Below, in pieces: positions 21,567 through 31,783 of a DNA stretch of 64,000 nucleotides (positions within the stretch are counted from its first letter, which is position 1; the number at the start of each line of letters is the position of its first letter). Made by a program: the position numbers and the translations under genes. Source of the DNA: Alitibacter langaaensis DSM 22999 (lineage in GTDB: Bacteria > Pseudomonadota > Gammaproteobacteria > Enterobacterales > Pasteurellaceae); assembly GCF_003096995.1 (NCBI RefSeq), contig NZ_QENU01000006.1:46266-110265 (forward strand), in the 5' to 3' direction. The notes under the pieces were generated by a model. That model had not been told where the DNA came from, did not search any database, and saw only the letters and a list, made by a program, of their open reading frames with translations.

Positions 21567-23445
21567 GTTTAAGCATTCCTTGTTTTTTCAAATTCACTAA
21601 TAAAATGGATATTGCAGCAGGCGTGATACCTGAAATACGGCTAGCTTGCCCGATTGACACAGGGCGATGTTGCTCTAATTTTGACCGCACTTCGTTAGAT
21701 AAACCTGAAACTAAGGAATAATCGAAACGCGCTGGAATTGCGGTATTTTCATGGCGTTTTTGTTTTTCAATTTCATCTTGTTGATGTTCGATATAACCTT
21801 GATATTTAATCGCAATTTCCACTTGTTCCGCCGCTTGTTTATCCGCTAAAGCCGGCGCATAAGCTGCGGTTTGTGTGAGTTTATCGTAAGTGATTTCTGG
21901 ACGGCGTAATAAATCTTCACCGCTGGCTTCACGAGTTAACGGCGTATTCACCAATTGATTAATTTCCGCTAAATGCGCTGATTGTGGATGAATCCAAATT
22001 TGTTTTAGGCGTTCATGCTCTTTGGCAATATTGTCCATTTTTTCGTTAAATCGCGCCCAACGTGCTTCATCAATCAAACCTAATTCATGAGCAATTGGCG
22101 TTAAACGAACATCCGCATTATCTTCGCGCAATAATAAACGGTATTCAGCACGAGAAGTGAACACGCGGTATGGTTCTTTTGTGCCAAGGGTGCAAAGATC
22201 ATCAACTAAGACGCCAATATAAGCCTGATCACGGCGTGGGAACCAAGAATCTTTTTCTTGAACAAACAAGCCTGCGTTAATACCTGCTAACAAACCTTGT
22301 GCTGCCGCTTCTTCATAACCAGTGGTACCATTGATCTGACCTGCAAAAAATAAACCATTGATCGCCTTGGTTTCTAAAGTGGGTTTGAGATCACGCGAAT
22401 CAAAATAATCATATTCAATGGCATAACCTGGTTTTACGATACGTGTATTTTCCAGCCCTTTCATGGAATTAACGATGCCCATTTGTACATCAAATGGCAA
22501 GCTGGTTGAAATCCCATTTGGATAAACTTCATTTGACGTTAAACCTTCTGGTTCAAGATAAATTTGGTGCGAAGTGCGGTCGGCAAAACGCATAACTTTA
22601 TCTTCAATAGAAGGGCAATAGCGTGGACCAATTCCCTCGATCACCCCAGCATACATTGGACTGCGATCCAAATTTTTACGGATCACGTCGTGGGTTTTTT
22701 CATTGGTATGAGTAATAAAACAAGGAATTTGGCGAGGATGTTGATCCACCGATCCCATAAAAGAGAAAACCGGTAATTCTGCATCGCCATGTTGTTTGGC
22801 TAACACATCAAAATTAATAGTGCGCGCATCTAAACGTGGTGGTGTACCAGTTTTTAAACGATCAACACGCAAACCGAGATCACGCAAACGTTCTGACAAC
22901 ATAACAGAAGCGGGATCACCTGCACGCCCCCCTGCATAATGATTTAAACCAATATGGATCTTTCCTGCTAAAAATGTGCCTGCAGTTAAAATTACCGCTT
23001 TGGCACGGAATTTTAAACCCATTTTGGTTGCAACACCGGCCATACGTTGTTGTTCTAATAAAATATCAGTGGCTTCTTGTTGGAAAATATCTAAATTTGG
23101 TTGATTTTCAAGGGCTTGGCGCACAGCTTGGCGATATAATACGCGATCCGCCTGAGCACGAGTAGCACGTACAGCAGGGCCTTTACTGCTATTTAAGGTA
23201 CGAAATTGAATTCCTGCTTGATCGGCAGCAGTTGCCATTAATCCGCCCATAGCATCAACTTCTTTGACTAAATGCCCTTTGCCGATCCCACCAATGGCTG
23301 GGTTACAAGACATTTGCCCTAATGTATCAACATTATGGGTTAATAAAAGGGTTTTTAACCCCATACGAGCAGGGGCTAAAGCTGCTTCGGTTCCAGCGTG
23401 ACCACCACCGATCACGATCACATCGTAATTTTCTGTGTAAAACAT
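21556..23445 (-). CDS. mnmG: tRNA U34 carboxymethylaminomethyl synthesis enzyme MnmG
   Basis: A 629-aa FAD protein (GidA) that with MnmE installs the cmnm5 group at wobble U34 of several tRNAs. The Rossmann motif is [14 protein letters not shown], and the conserved motifs [18 protein letters not shown] and [17 protein letters not shown] are present, with the C-terminal helical domain that binds MnmE. The gene starts at the edge of the probable oriC, the same arrangement as in E. coli. Confidence 0.98.
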   Translation of the reverse strand: MFYTENYDVIVIGGGHAGTEAALAPARMGLKTLLLTHNVDTLGQMSCNPAIGGIGKGHLVKEVDAMGGLMATAADQAGIQFRTLNSSKGPAVRATRAQADRVLYRQAVRQALENQPNLDIFQQEATDILLEQQRMAGVATKMGLKFRAKAVILTAGTFLAGKIHIGLNHYAGGRAGDPASVMLSERLRDLGLRVDRLKTGTPPRLDARTINFDVLAKQHGDAELPVFSFMGSVDQHPRQIPCFITHTNEKTHDVIRKNLDRSPMYAGVIEGIGPRYCPSIEDKVMRFADRTSHQIYLEPEGLTSNEVYPNGISTSLPFDVQMGIVNSMKGLENTRIVKPGYAIEYDYFDSRDLKPTLETKAINGLFFAGQINGTTGYEEAAAQGLLAGINAGLFVQEKDSWFPRRDQAYIGVLVDDLCTLGTKEPYRVFTSRAEYRLLLREDNADVRLTPIAHELGLIDEARWARFNEKMDNIAKEHERLKQIWIHPQSAHLAEINQLVNTPLTREASGEDLLRRPEITYDKLTQTAAYAPALADKQAAEQVEIAIKYQGYIEHQQDEIEKQKRHENTAIPARFDYSLVSGLSNEVRSKLEQHRPVSIGQASRISGITPAAISILLVNLKKQGMLKRGE

Positions 23446-23479
23446 AATAGCCTTATTATTTCCTATCTGTTAAAAGAGT

Positions 23480-23860
23480 CAGGATCGCTTTCACCGATCG
23501 CAGTTTGAGATGACCGCATATTCTACTGAAATTTAGCCTTGCTTGAAAGGAAGAATTGTATCAACTGAAAAAATAGATCAAAAAGATCGTGGTGCTAATA
23601 ATATAAGATCTTTTTTATATATAAAGATCTAATTATTATTGTTATTAGGATCCACTGATCCTTGTGAGTAAGGCAAATTTCACCTAAAAAATGAAGCAGT
23701 TAGATCAAAATGGATCTTGTGTATGATTTTGATCTTTACAGTAAAAATATTGTGTATAGAAATGGGTTTTATCCACAGAGTGTTGAAGTTTTATTTTTAT
23801 CCCAGTGCAAAACACAGGTTATAAAGCCTTTTTTAAGTGAGTTATACACAGGATGAAAAT
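23480..23860. other. oriC: Probable chromosomal replication origin oriC
   Basis: This non-coding segment has eleven GATC sites between 23483 and 23734. Three AT-rich 13-mer-like units lie at 23607-23652: GATCTTTTTTATA, GATCTAATTATTA, and GTTATTAGGATC, the last matching the right 13-mer region of E. coli oriC. DnaA boxes are TTATCCACA (23769-23777), TTATACACA (23842-23850) and a reverse near-match TGTGTATAG (23751-23759). It directly adjoins mnmG-rsmG-atp, the conserved oriC context. E. coli mioC is absent on the other side. Confidence 0.9.
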
Positions 23861-23903
23861 AAAAAAATGCGATTAAAATAACCGCACTTTGTTGTTTTTT
23901 TGG

Positions 23904-24233
23904 TTAATGTGTAGCGCTCGAAAATAAATTTATTACTAATACGCCGGCTAAAATTAGCCCAATGCCAATGAAATCAGAAAGGGATAATTTTTGTCCAAAA
24001 ATAAAGTAGCCAATAGTTGAAGTCAAAACGATGCCTATGCCAGACCACACGGCGTAAACGATGCCGATTGGTAAGGTTTTTGAAATGATCGATAGTAAAT
24101 AAAGTGAGCATACAAAGGCGATAATGGCGATAGCCGTAGGGATTGGTTTAGTAAAGCCTTCACTGGCTTTAATACAATTTGTCCCCGTAACTTCAATAAC
24201 AATCGCAAAAGCGAGTAAAATCCACGGGTTCAT
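23904..24233 (-). CDS. emrE: Small multidrug resistance transporter, EmrE type
   Basis: A 109-aa four-helix SMR protein exporting cationic compounds in exchange for protons, or guanidinium/quaternary compounds in related subtypes. The essential membrane Glu is at position 14 (AIVIEVTGTN), and the dimer-contact Trp lies in YAVWSGIGIVL. The N terminus (MNPWILLAFAIVIEV) and length fit EmrE. Its start overlaps the yheS stop (ATGA), so it is translationally coupled to an ABC-F gene. Confidence 0.88.
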   Translation of the reverse strand: MNPWILLAFAIVIEVTGTNCIKASEGFTKPIPTAIAIIAFVCSLYLLSIISKTLPIGIVYAVWSGIGIVLTSTIGYFIFGQKLSLSDFIGIGLILAGVLVINLFSSATH

Positions 24234-26173
24234 TCATTTTCTCCTAACATTTTTTCCAGTTCTTCTTGGGCGGCGAGCCAGCCTGCTTCGATGTGATCGA
24301 GCAATTTTTTAGCCTCTACTTGATCTGCCAAAAGTGCGGTCAATTTTTCTTTATTTTCTGAATGATAAAGCTCAGTGTCGCCCAGTTGCGTTTCAATATC
24401 GTGCAATTGTTGGCTGAGTTTATCCATTTCCATTTCAAATTTAGCAATTTGCTTACGGATTGGCGCGGTTTGTTGGCGCAGCTCCGCTTCACGGCGTTTT
24501 TGTTCTTTGCGGTTGCTATTTGAATTTTCATGATCTGTTTTCAAAACTTCGTCATTTTTGACCGCACTTTTTTGCTCATTGCGCTGTTGGGCGTTGATAT
24601 CATTCAGCCATTTGGCGTAATCATCTAAATCACCGTTAAATTCTTCCACTTGCTGATCGTGTACCAAATAAAATTCTTCCACCGTGTTGCGTAATAAATG
24701 ACGATCGTGAGACACCACCACCAGCGATCCTTGATAATCCACTAAAGCTTCGGTTAAAGCTTGGCGCATATCAAGATCCAAATGGTTAGTTGGTTCATCA
24801 AGCAGCAGTAAATTCGGGCGTTGCCATACGATCAATGCCAGCACAAGGCGGGCTTTTTCGCCGCCAGAAAATAATTTAACAGGATCGTTAACTTTATCGC
24901 CGTGGAAAGCAAAGCTGCCAAGATAATTGCGCAATTCTTGCTCTGTTTGCTGTGGTGAGAGTTTTTGTAAATGCCACAATGGGGATTCATCGGCACGCAA
25001 GGTATCAAGCTGATATTGCGCAAAGTAGCCAAGTTGAACGCCTTTTGCCAGTTGAACGGTGCCTGAAAGTGCGGTTAATTCTTGAGCTAAAAGTTTGATC
25101 AGCGTTGATTTACCTGCCCCATTTTTACCAAGCAAGCCAATGCGTGATCCGGGAACGAGATTAAGCTTAATTTTTTGTAAAATTTTGACCGCACTTTCGC
25201 CAATGCCATAACCTGCGGATGCTTTATCTATCATCACCAATGGATTAGGCAATGACAAAGGTTCACGAAATTCAAAGCTAAATGGATTATCTACATGCGC
25301 TGGCGCAATCAATTCCATTCGTTCTAAGGCTTTCATACGACTTTGGGCTTGTTTTGCTTTGGTGGCTTTTGCCTTGAAACGATCGATATATTTTTGTAAA
25401 TGAGCTACTTTTTCCTGTTGTTGGCGGAAAAGTGCGGTCTGTTGCGACAATTTTTCTGCACGTTGCAGTTCGAAAGAAGAATAATCGCCGGTGTATTCAT
25501 TCAGTTTTTGATTTTCAATATGAATAATTTTGTTCACGATGGAATCAAGAAAATCGCGATCATGAGAAATTAAAATTAATGTGCCTTGATATTGTGTCAG
25601 CCAACGTTCTAACCAAATGACTGCATCTAAATCTAAGTGGTTAGTGGGTTCATCAAGTAACAATAAATCGGATGGACAAAGCAATGCTTGCGCTAAATTT
25701 AAGCGCATACGCCAACCCCCAGAAAAGGATTTCACGGAGTGGTTAAGCGTTTCTTGGGAAAATCCCAAACCATGTAGCAGACTTGCCGCACGGGATTGAA
25801 TCGTCCAAGCATCAATTGTGTCCAATTGTTCATGAATGCGAGCAATCGCATCGCCGTCATTTTTTTCGTTTGCTTGAATAAGGGCTTTTTGCAAACGGCA
25901 ATATTCGCGATCACCTTCAATGACGTAATCAAGGGCAGACATATCTAATGCAGGCGTTTCTTGATTCACCCAAGATATCGCCCAGTTGGCAGGGTAACTG
26001 ACTTCGCCACCTTCAGCTTGCATTTCTTTTTTGAGTAAAGCAAAAAGTGATGATTTACCACAGCCATTTTTGCCCACTAACCCGACTTTTTGCTTGGGAT
26101 TAATCGTTGCGTTGGCATCTTCAAGTAGAATGTTGAGCCCGCGTTTTAAGGTAACATTTGAGAAAAAAATCAT
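24230..26173 (-). CDS. yheS: ABC-F ATPase YheS
   Basis: A 647-aa soluble protein with two ABC domains and no membrane segments, a ribosome-binding ABC-F factor. Walker A motifs are GKNGCGKSS (first) and GKNGAGKST (second). Signatures are SFSGGWRMRLNLA and LFSGGEKARLVLA, with LLLLDEPTNHLDLD twice. The linker has KATKAKQAQSRMKALERME, and a charged coiled-coil tail (about residues 540-640) follows. It closely resembles E. coli YheS throughout. ABC-F proteins relieve stalled ribosomes; the exact YheS role is not settled. Confidence 0.95.
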   Translation of the reverse strand: MIFFSNVTLKRGLNILLEDANATINPKQKVGLVGKNGCGKSSLFALLKKEMQAEGGEVSYPANWAISWVNQETPALDMSALDYVIEGDREYCRLQKALIQANEKNDGDAIARIHEQLDTIDAWTIQSRAASLLHGLGFSQETLNHSVKSFSGGWRMRLNLAQALLCPSDLLLLDEPTNHLDLDAVIWLERWLTQYQGTLILISHDRDFLDSIVNKIIHIENQKLNEYTGDYSSFELQRAEKLSQQTALFRQQQEKVAHLQKYIDRFKAKATKAKQAQSRMKALERMELIAPAHVDNPFSFEFREPLSLPNPLVMIDKASAGYGIGESAVKILQKIKLNLVPGSRIGLLGKNGAGKSTLIKLLAQELTALSGTVQLAKGVQLGYFAQYQLDTLRADESPLWHLQKLSPQQTEQELRNYLGSFAFHGDKVNDPVKLFSGGEKARLVLALIVWQRPNLLLLDEPTNHLDLDMRQALTEALVDYQGSLVVVSHDRHLLRNTVEEFYLVHDQQVEEFNGDLDDYAKWLNDINAQQRNEQKSAVKNDEVLKTDHENSNSNRKEQKRREAELRQQTAPIRKQIAKFEMEMDKLSQQLHDIETQLGDTELYHSENKEKLTALLADQVEAKKLLDHIEAGWLAAQEELEKMLGENE

Positions 26174-26274
26174 AATTATAAGTATAAAAAGGATAATGAC
26201 AGCTATTTTCCTTTTTTTAACTGCTTTTGCAATGATTTATTTTTCCTCTAATTTATCAATTTTTGTTAAAAATT

Positions 26275-26317
26275 TGTGATTAGGATCACAAGTTGTAAAA
26301 AAAGACGTTTTTATATC
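26275..26317 (+). promoter_or_regulatory. CRP site and -10 of glpT
   Basis: TGTGATTAGGATCACA (26275-26290) is a perfect TGTGA-N6-TCACA palindrome. A -10-like TATATC at 26312-26317 places the site centre at -41.5, the class II activator position. Confidence 0.8.
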
Positions 26318-26410
26318 AAATTTTTTGAAGTATCTTACCCCGTTGCAAACACAAGTGGTTTGGGTTTAGTAGAAAACTCAAGTGTAATTTTATTGACCTA
26401 GGAGTTTATT

Positions 26411-27856
26411 ATGTTTGGTCCTTTTAAACCGGCTCCGCATATTGCAGAGCTACCTGCAGATAAAGTTGACGCAAGATATAAATTTTTGCGTTGGCAAGTT
26501 TTTGCGGGCATTTTCTTTGGCTATGCCGCTTATTATTTTGTGCGTGCTAACTTTGACTTAGCACAAAAGGGATTGATCGAAGCTGGAATGTATAACAAGG
26601 CAGAACTCGGTATTATTGGTACTGGGGCAGGCCTTGCGTATGGTTTATCAAAATTTGTAATGGCGAGTGTTTCAGACCGCTCTAACCCAAAAGTATTTTT
26701 ACCATTTGGTTTATTGCTTTCTGGTCTTTGTATGACAATGATGGGGTTAATGCCTTGGGCAACTTCAGGCATTGCTGTCATGTTTGTGATGATTTTCTTA
26801 AATGGTTGGTTCCAAGGAATGGGATGGCCGCCATGTGGTCGTACAATGGTTCACTGGTGGTCTAAATCTGAACGTGGAACTATCGTATCAATCTGGAACT
26901 GTGCGCACAATGTTGGTGGTATGGTACCGGGTGCAATGGTGTTATTAGCAAGCGCCATTTACTTTAGCAACACAGGCGAACAAGCCACTGCAAAAGATGT
27001 ATGGCAACAAGCACTTTATTATCCAGGTATTGCCGCAATGATTGCCGCTATTCCTGTTTATCTTGTCATGAAAGATACGCCACAATCTTGTGGTTTACCG
27101 CCAGTAGAAAAATGGCGTAACGACTATCCTGATGGCTATAACGAAGAAACCTCAGAAAAAGATTTAACCACAAAAGAAATCTTCGTTACTTATGTGCTTA
27201 AAAATAAATTATTATGGTACATCGCCATTGCTAACGTATTCGTTTATTTAATTCGTTATGGCGTATTGAAATGGTCTCCAGTGTACTTAGGCGAAGTAAA
27301 ACACTTCAACATTAAAGGAACGGCGTGGGCTTATACCATTTATGAATTAGCCGCTATTCCAGGCACATTATTATGTGGTTGGGTATCAGATAAACTCTTC
27401 AAAGGTAAACGTGGTTTAACGGGCTTTATCTTCATGATTTTAACCACAATTGCGGTTTTTGCATTATGGAAAAACCCAGCAACTCCTGAAGCGGAATTAG
27501 CCTTATATGAAGGTAAACCATTCTATGAAAACCCATACCAATTAATGGACTTCATTTTAATGACAACAGTTGGTTTCTTAATTTATGGTCCTGTTATGTT
27601 AATTGGTTTACACGCCCTTGAGTTAGCACCTAAAAAAGCAGCGGGTACATCAGCAGGTTTCACAGGGTTATTTGGCTACCTAGGTGGGACAGTTTCTGCA
27701 TCAGCAGTAGTAGGTTGGGCTGCAGAATATTATGGCTGGGACGGTGGTTTCTATGTGATGATCACTGGGGGGATTTTATCTATCATCCTAATGCTGATTG
27801 TTATGCTTGAAGAAGGCAAACATAAAGCGAAATTAGGTGATCACTACGGCAAATAA
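26411..27856 (+). CDS. glpT: Glycerol-3-phosphate/phosphate antiporter
   Basis: A 481-aa, 12-helix MFS transporter of the organophosphate:Pi antiporter group. It imports glycerol-3-phosphate in exchange for phosphate. The N-terminal segment [20 protein letters not shown], the [15 protein letters not shown] region with a substrate-binding Arg, and a second conserved Arg in [10 protein letters not shown] match GlpT. AGGAG precedes the ATG. It opens a block (glpT, aphA, glpQ, glpABC) for glycerophosphodiester use. Confidence 0.95.
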   Translation: MFGPFKPAPHIAELPADKVDARYKFLRWQVFAGIFFGYAAYYFVRANFDLAQKGLIEAGMYNKAELGIIGTGAGLAYGLSKFVMASVSDRSNPKVFLPFGLLLSGLCMTMMGLMPWATSGIAVMFVMIFLNGWFQGMGWPPCGRTMVHWWSKSERGTIVSIWNCAHNVGGMVPGAMVLLASAIYFSNTGEQATAKDVWQQALYYPGIAAMIAAIPVYLVMKDTPQSCGLPPVEKWRNDYPDGYNEETSEKDLTTKEIFVTYVLKNKLLWYIAIANVFVYLIRYGVLKWSPVYLGEVKHFNIKGTAWAYTIYELAAIPGTLLCGWVSDKLFKGKRGLTGFIFMILTTIAVFALWKNPATPEAELALYEGKPFYENPYQLMDFILMTTVGFLIYGPVMLIGLHALELAPKKAAGTSAGFTGLFGYLGGTVSASAVVGWAAEYYGWDGGFYVMITGGILSIILMLIVMLEEGKHKAKLGDHYGK

Positions 27857-27873
27857 TGGCTGATAGATTAACG

Positions 27874-27904
27874 AGGAAGAGTTTTTATGCTCTTCCTTTT
27901 TTTA
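27874..27904 (+). terminator. Terminator after glpT
   Basis: AGGAAGAG / CTCTTCCT form an 8-bp perfect stem followed by seven T residues. Confidence 0.9.
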
Positions 27905-27976
27905 ACTAGCTATTTCAACATTGCTGATTTTTATTGAAGTTTAATAATGATTAATAAGTAAAAGACGAAGGAGAAT

Positions 27977-28711
27977 ATGATGTCTTTGTTTAAATTGAGT
28001 TTAATTGGTTTAAGTGTTGCGGCTATGGCTTTTTCAGTTAATGCAAAAGGCCCTAAACTACCTTATACCCACCAAGGGGTGACTGCCATTGATTATAGCC
28101 ATGAAAAAGATGTGAAATGGGTTTCAGTAGAAGACATTGCACAGCAGTTAAAAGGCAAACCACCAATAACGGTTAGCCTTGATATTGATGATACAACGCT
28201 ATTTTCTTCTCAATGTTTCTATTACGGTAAAAAAACATTCTCGCCTGATAGCATGGATTATTTACATGACCAAGCATATTGGAATTTTGTCGCCGATGGA
28301 TGTGACAAATATTCTATTCCAAAAGAATCTGCAAAACGCATTATTGATATGCATCAAGCACGTGGCGATCAAATTATTTTCATTACAGGCCGCACACCAC
28401 ACGTCAATCATAAAGCGGGTCAAATTGATCAATTAGGGCTTATTTTGCAACAAGCTTTCCAAATCAAAAATATGCAACCAATCAATTACACCAAAGATAC
28501 CCCCGTTGAGCCTTATAAATACGACAAAACAAAATATATTGTCGATCATAAAGTGGCTATTCATTATGGTGATAGTAATGATGATATTCTCGCTGCTCGT
28601 GAAGCCGGCATTCGCGGTATTCGTGTCATTCGCTCCGCTGCCAGCACCAACCGTCCATTGCCATTAAGCGGTGGTTATGGTGAAGAAGTGATTGTAGATT
28701 CTTCTTACTAA
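27977..28711 (+). CDS. aphA: Class B acid phosphatase AphA
   Basis: A 244-aa periplasmic HAD phosphatase that dephosphorylates nucleotides and other phosphomonoesters and can transfer phosphate. A signal peptide spans residues 1 to about 24 (cleavage near VNA-KG). The DDDD-superfamily motif I is [13 protein letters not shown], the TGR motif is IFITGRTPH, and the C-terminal acidic motif is [15 protein letters not shown]. The ATG may be 27977 or 27980. It lies between glpT and glpQ, so it may liberate phosphate and alcohols from host phosphomonoesters. Confidence 0.93.
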   Translation: MMSLFKLSLIGLSVAAMAFSVNAKGPKLPYTHQGVTAIDYSHEKDVKWVSVEDIAQQLKGKPPITVSLDIDDTTLFSSQCFYYGKKTFSPDSMDYLHDQAYWNFVADGCDKYSIPKESAKRIIDMHQARGDQIIFITGRTPHVNHKAGQIDQLGLILQQAFQIKNMQPINYTKDTPVEPYKYDKTKYIVDHKVAIHYGDSNDDILAAREAGIRGIRVIRSAASTNRPLPLSGGYGEEVIVDSSY

Positions 28712-28786
28712 AAGAATATTTAGTAATATATTGCTGAAATTAAAGCATTTTTAACCGCACTTTCTTCTTTAAAATAGGAGACTTTT

Positions 28787-29887
28787 ATGAAACTAAAAAC
28801 CGTACTCACCTTAATGACATTGGCAACATTAACCGCTTGCAGCAATCAAGCTCAAGTGCAACAAGCCAATAATAAGGATAAGTTAGTTATTGCCCATCGT
28901 GGTGCAAGTGGCTACTTACCTGAGCATACACTAGAAAGTAAAGCACTCGCTTTTGGTCAAAAGGCAGATTATCTTGAGCAAGATTTAGTGATGACAAAAG
29001 ATAATCGCTTAATTGTCATTCATGATCACTTTTTAGATGGTTTAACTGATGTGGCGAAAAAATTCCCTAACCGCAAGCGTGCAGATGGGCGTTATTATGT
29101 AATGGATTTCACTTTAAAAGAAATTCAAACATTAGAAATGACGGAAAACTTTAAAACAGAAAATGGTAAACAACAACAGGTTTACCCAAATCGTTTCCCT
29201 ATGTTTAAGTCTCATTTTGTCATTCATACTTTTGAAGATGAACTTGAATTTATCCAAGGTTTAGAAAAATCAACGGGTAAAAAAATAGGTATTTATCCTG
29301 AAATCAAAGCACCGTGGCTACATCACAAAGAAGGTAAAGATATTGCCAAAGCAACCTTAGAAGTGTTGAAAAAATATGGTTATGATAAAAAATCAGATAT
29401 GGTATATTTGCAAACCTTTGATTTTAATGAATTAAAACGGATAAAAACTGAATTAATGCCAAAAATGGGGATGAATTTAAAATTAGTCCAATTAATTGCT
29501 TATACGGATTGGCATGAAACAGAGGAAAAAAATGCTAAAGGAAAATGGGTAAATTATAGCTATGATTGGATGTTTAAAGATGGCGCAATGACGGAAGTCG
29601 CAAAATATGCCGATGGTGTAGGCCCCGCTTGGTATATGTTAGTCGATGATAAAAACTCTAAATTAGGTGATGTGAAATATACTCCGATGGTGCAAGATAT
29701 TGCGAAAACAAAAATGGAATTACATCCTTACACAGTACGTAAAGATGCATTACCGCCATTTTTCACTAACATCAATCAAATGTATGACGCGCTTTACAAC
29801 AAAGTGGGCGCGACAGGAGTGTTTACCGATTTCCCTGATTTAGCAGTGAAATTTTTGGGCAAAGATAAAGACTGCGCACAAAAATAA
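28787..29887 (+). CDS. glpQ: Lipoprotein glycerophosphodiester phosphodiesterase (protein D type)
   Basis: A 366-aa lipoprotein that hydrolyses glycerophosphodiesters such as glycerophosphocholine to glycerol-3-phosphate and an alcohol. The lipobox is LTAC with Cys18, and Ser at +2 fits outer-membrane sorting. Catalytic motifs are AHRGASGYLPEHT and HDHFLDG with the metal-binding EQD. It is strikingly similar to H. influenzae protein D (Hpd), which supplies choline for LPS decoration. Its product would be imported by GlpT and oxidised by GlpABC. Confidence 0.95.
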   Translation: MKLKTVLTLMTLATLTACSNQAQVQQANNKDKLVIAHRGASGYLPEHTLESKALAFGQKADYLEQDLVMTKDNRLIVIHDHFLDGLTDVAKKFPNRKRADGRYYVMDFTLKEIQTLEMTENFKTENGKQQQVYPNRFPMFKSHFVIHTFEDELEFIQGLEKSTGKKIGIYPEIKAPWLHHKEGKDIAKATLEVLKKYGYDKKSDMVYLQTFDFNELKRIKTELMPKMGMNLKLVQLIAYTDWHETEEKNAKGKWVNYSYDWMFKDGAMTEVAKYADGVGPAWYMLVDDKNSKLGDVKYTPMVQDIAKTKMELHPYTVRKDALPPFFTNINQMYDALYNKVGATGVFTDFPDLAVKFLGKDKDCAQK

Positions 29888-29912
29888 CTAATTTGCTTTA
29901 TTTATAATCATG

Positions 29913-29956
29913 AAGTGCGGTCAAAAATAATGAAAAATTTGACCGCACTTTTGTTT
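29913..29956 (+). terminator. Inverted uptake-signal terminator after glpQ
   Basis: AAGTGCGGT (29913-29921) and its complement (29942-29950), extended by GTCAAA/TTTGAC, form a hairpin followed by a T-rich tail. Confidence 0.85.
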
Positions 29957-29995
29957 TAACGATTGTTTTGTTTATAAACATCAGTTTGGAAATTT

Positions 29996-30011
29996 AGTGA
30001 TCTTGTTCACA
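29996..30011 (+). promoter_or_regulatory. Probable CRP site of glpABC
   Basis: AGTGATCTTGTTCACA matches TGTGA-N6-TCACA with one mismatch, about 100 bases upstream of the glpA start. Confidence 0.65.
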
Positions 30012-30103
30012 AATCCTAGTCAAATTTGAGTATTTCTTCTTTTAGGGGAGTAAGATACAGTAAAATTTGTTGTACTTTTTCTTTATTTGTCTGTGGGGGC
30101 ATT

Positions 30104-31783
30104 ATGGCAATGTCATATCTTTATAAAAACGTGGGCGATTTCTCACCTGTCAACACCGATGTGATTATTATTGGTGGTGGAGCAACAGGGGCTGGAATTG
30201 CGCGCGACTGTTCATTACGCGGCTTAAAATGCATTTTATTAGAACGCCGCGACATCGCAACGGGCGCCACAGGGCGCAATCATGGGTTATTACATAGTGG
30301 TGGTCGTTATGCGGTTAATGACCGTGAATCGGCAGAAGAATGTATCAAAGAGAATTTGATTTTAAAAAATATTGCGCGCCACTGTGTGGATGATACCAAA
30401 GGTTTATTTATTACCTTGCCAGAAGATGATTTAAATTATCAAAAAACATTTATTGAGGCTTGTACAGCATCGGGCATTGAAGCGGTAGCCATTGATCCTG
30501 ATTTAGCCCGTTATATGGAACCTTCCGTTAATCCTAATTTAGTGGGGGCAGTGGTGGTGCCTGATGGTTCCATCGATCCATTCCGTTTAACCGCGGCAAA
30601 TATGATGGATGCAACCGAGCACGGCGCACAAGTTTTTACCTATTGCGAAGTGAAAGGCTTAATCCGCGAAGGCGGTAAAGTGATTGGGGTTCAGGTGTAC
30701 GATCATAAAAATGCGGTGGAACGTCAATTCTTCGCGCCAATGGTGGTGAATGCAGGGGGAATTTGGGGGCAAGGAATTGCGGAATACGCGGACCTTAAAA
30801 TTCGCATGTTTCCAGCCAAAGGCGCATTACTTGTGATGGGGCACCGCATTAATAAATTGGTTATTAACCGTTGCCGCAAACCTGCGGATGCAGATATTTT
30901 AGTACCCGGCGATACCATTTGTGTTATTGGCACGACTTCAGAACGCATTCCTTATGATCAAATTGATAATATGGAAATTACCCCTGAAGAAGTGGATATT
31001 TTATTCCGTGAAGGGGAAAAACTGGCTCCAAGTTTGCGCCATACTCGCGTATTACGCGCCTATGCGGGCGTGCGCCCGTTGGTGGCAACCGATGATGATC
31101 CATCGGGTCGTAATGTCAGCCGCGGTATCGTGTTGCTTGACCATGCCGAGCGCGATGGATTGGACGGTTTTATCACTATCACAGGTGGTAAATTAATGAC
31201 TTATCGTTTAATGGCTGAATGGGCAACGGATTTAGTGTGCAAAAAATTAAACGTGAATAAAAAATGTGAAACGGCTGACCGCACTTTGCCGGGTTCTGAT
31301 GAAAGCCGCGATGAAATAAATAAAAAAATTATCAATATTCCAAAAACCATTAGCAGTTCCGCGGTCTATCGCCATGGCACACGGGCTAAACCAATGCTTG
31401 AGAATGAACGTTTAGATCGCTCTTTAGTGTGCGAATGCGAAGCGGTGACGGCAGGCGAAGTGCGTTATGCCGTTGAACAACTTAATGTGAATAATTTGGT
31501 GGATTTACGCCGCCGCACTCGTGTGGGTATGGGTACTTGCCAAGCTGAACTTTGCGCTTGCCGTGCGGCTGGATTAATGGCGCGTTTTGACGTGGCAACT
31601 GCAAGCCAATCTACGATGCAGCTAAATTCATTTATGGAAGAACGTTGGCGCGGTATTCAGCCCATTGCTTGGGGCGAAGCCATGCGCGAAGCAGAATTTA
31701 CCAGCTGGATTTACCAAAGTTTACTCGGTTTAAATGATGTTCAACCACAAGCGGTAGAAGGAGTGAACAACAATGAATTTTGA
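30104..31783 (+). CDS. glpA: Anaerobic glycerol-3-phosphate dehydrogenase, subunit A
   Basis: The 559-aa catalytic flavoprotein that oxidises glycerol-3-phosphate to dihydroxyacetone phosphate during anaerobic respiration. FAD-binding [16 protein letters not shown] lies near residue 20. The C-terminal BFD-like Fe-S domain has [10 protein letters not shown] and [12 protein letters not shown]. The ATG at 30104 is chosen for the GGGGGC ribosome site and family N terminus; an earlier in-frame TTG at 30026 is unsupported. It overlaps glpB by 11 bases. Confidence 0.96.
   Translation: MAMSYLYKNVGDFSPVNTDVIIIGGGATGAGIARDCSLRGLKCILLERRDIATGATGRNHGLLHSGGRYAVNDRESAEECIKENLILKNIARHCVDDTKGLFITLPEDDLNYQKTFIEACTASGIEAVAIDPDLARYMEPSVNPNLVGAVVVPDGSIDPFRLTAANMMDATEHGAQVFTYCEVKGLIREGGKVIGVQVYDHKNAVERQFFAPMVVNAGGIWGQGIAEYADLKIRMFPAKGALLVMGHRINKLVINRCRKPADADILVPGDTICVIGTTSERIPYDQIDNMEITPEEVDILFREGEKLAPSLRHTRVLRAYAGVRPLVATDDDPSGRNVSRGIVLLDHAERDGLDGFITITGGKLMTYRLMAEWATDLVCKKLNVNKKCETADRTLPGSDESRDEINKKIINIPKTISSSAVYRHGTRAKPMLENERLDRSLVCECEAVTAGEVRYAVEQLNVNNLVDLRRRTRVGMGTCQAELCACRAAGLMARFDVATASQSTMQLNSFMEERWRGIQPIAWGEAMREAEFTSWIYQSLLGLNDVQPQAVEGVNNNEF

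Noticed and set aside
23860..23903. A mioC-like gene at the far edge of oriC
   Set aside because: The neighbour is an EmrE-type gene; no flavodoxin-like ORF lies between it and the origin.
30026..30103. N-terminal extension of GlpA from a TTG codon
   Set aside because: It lacks a ribosome site and adds residues absent from the family; the ATG at 30104 follows GGGGGC.
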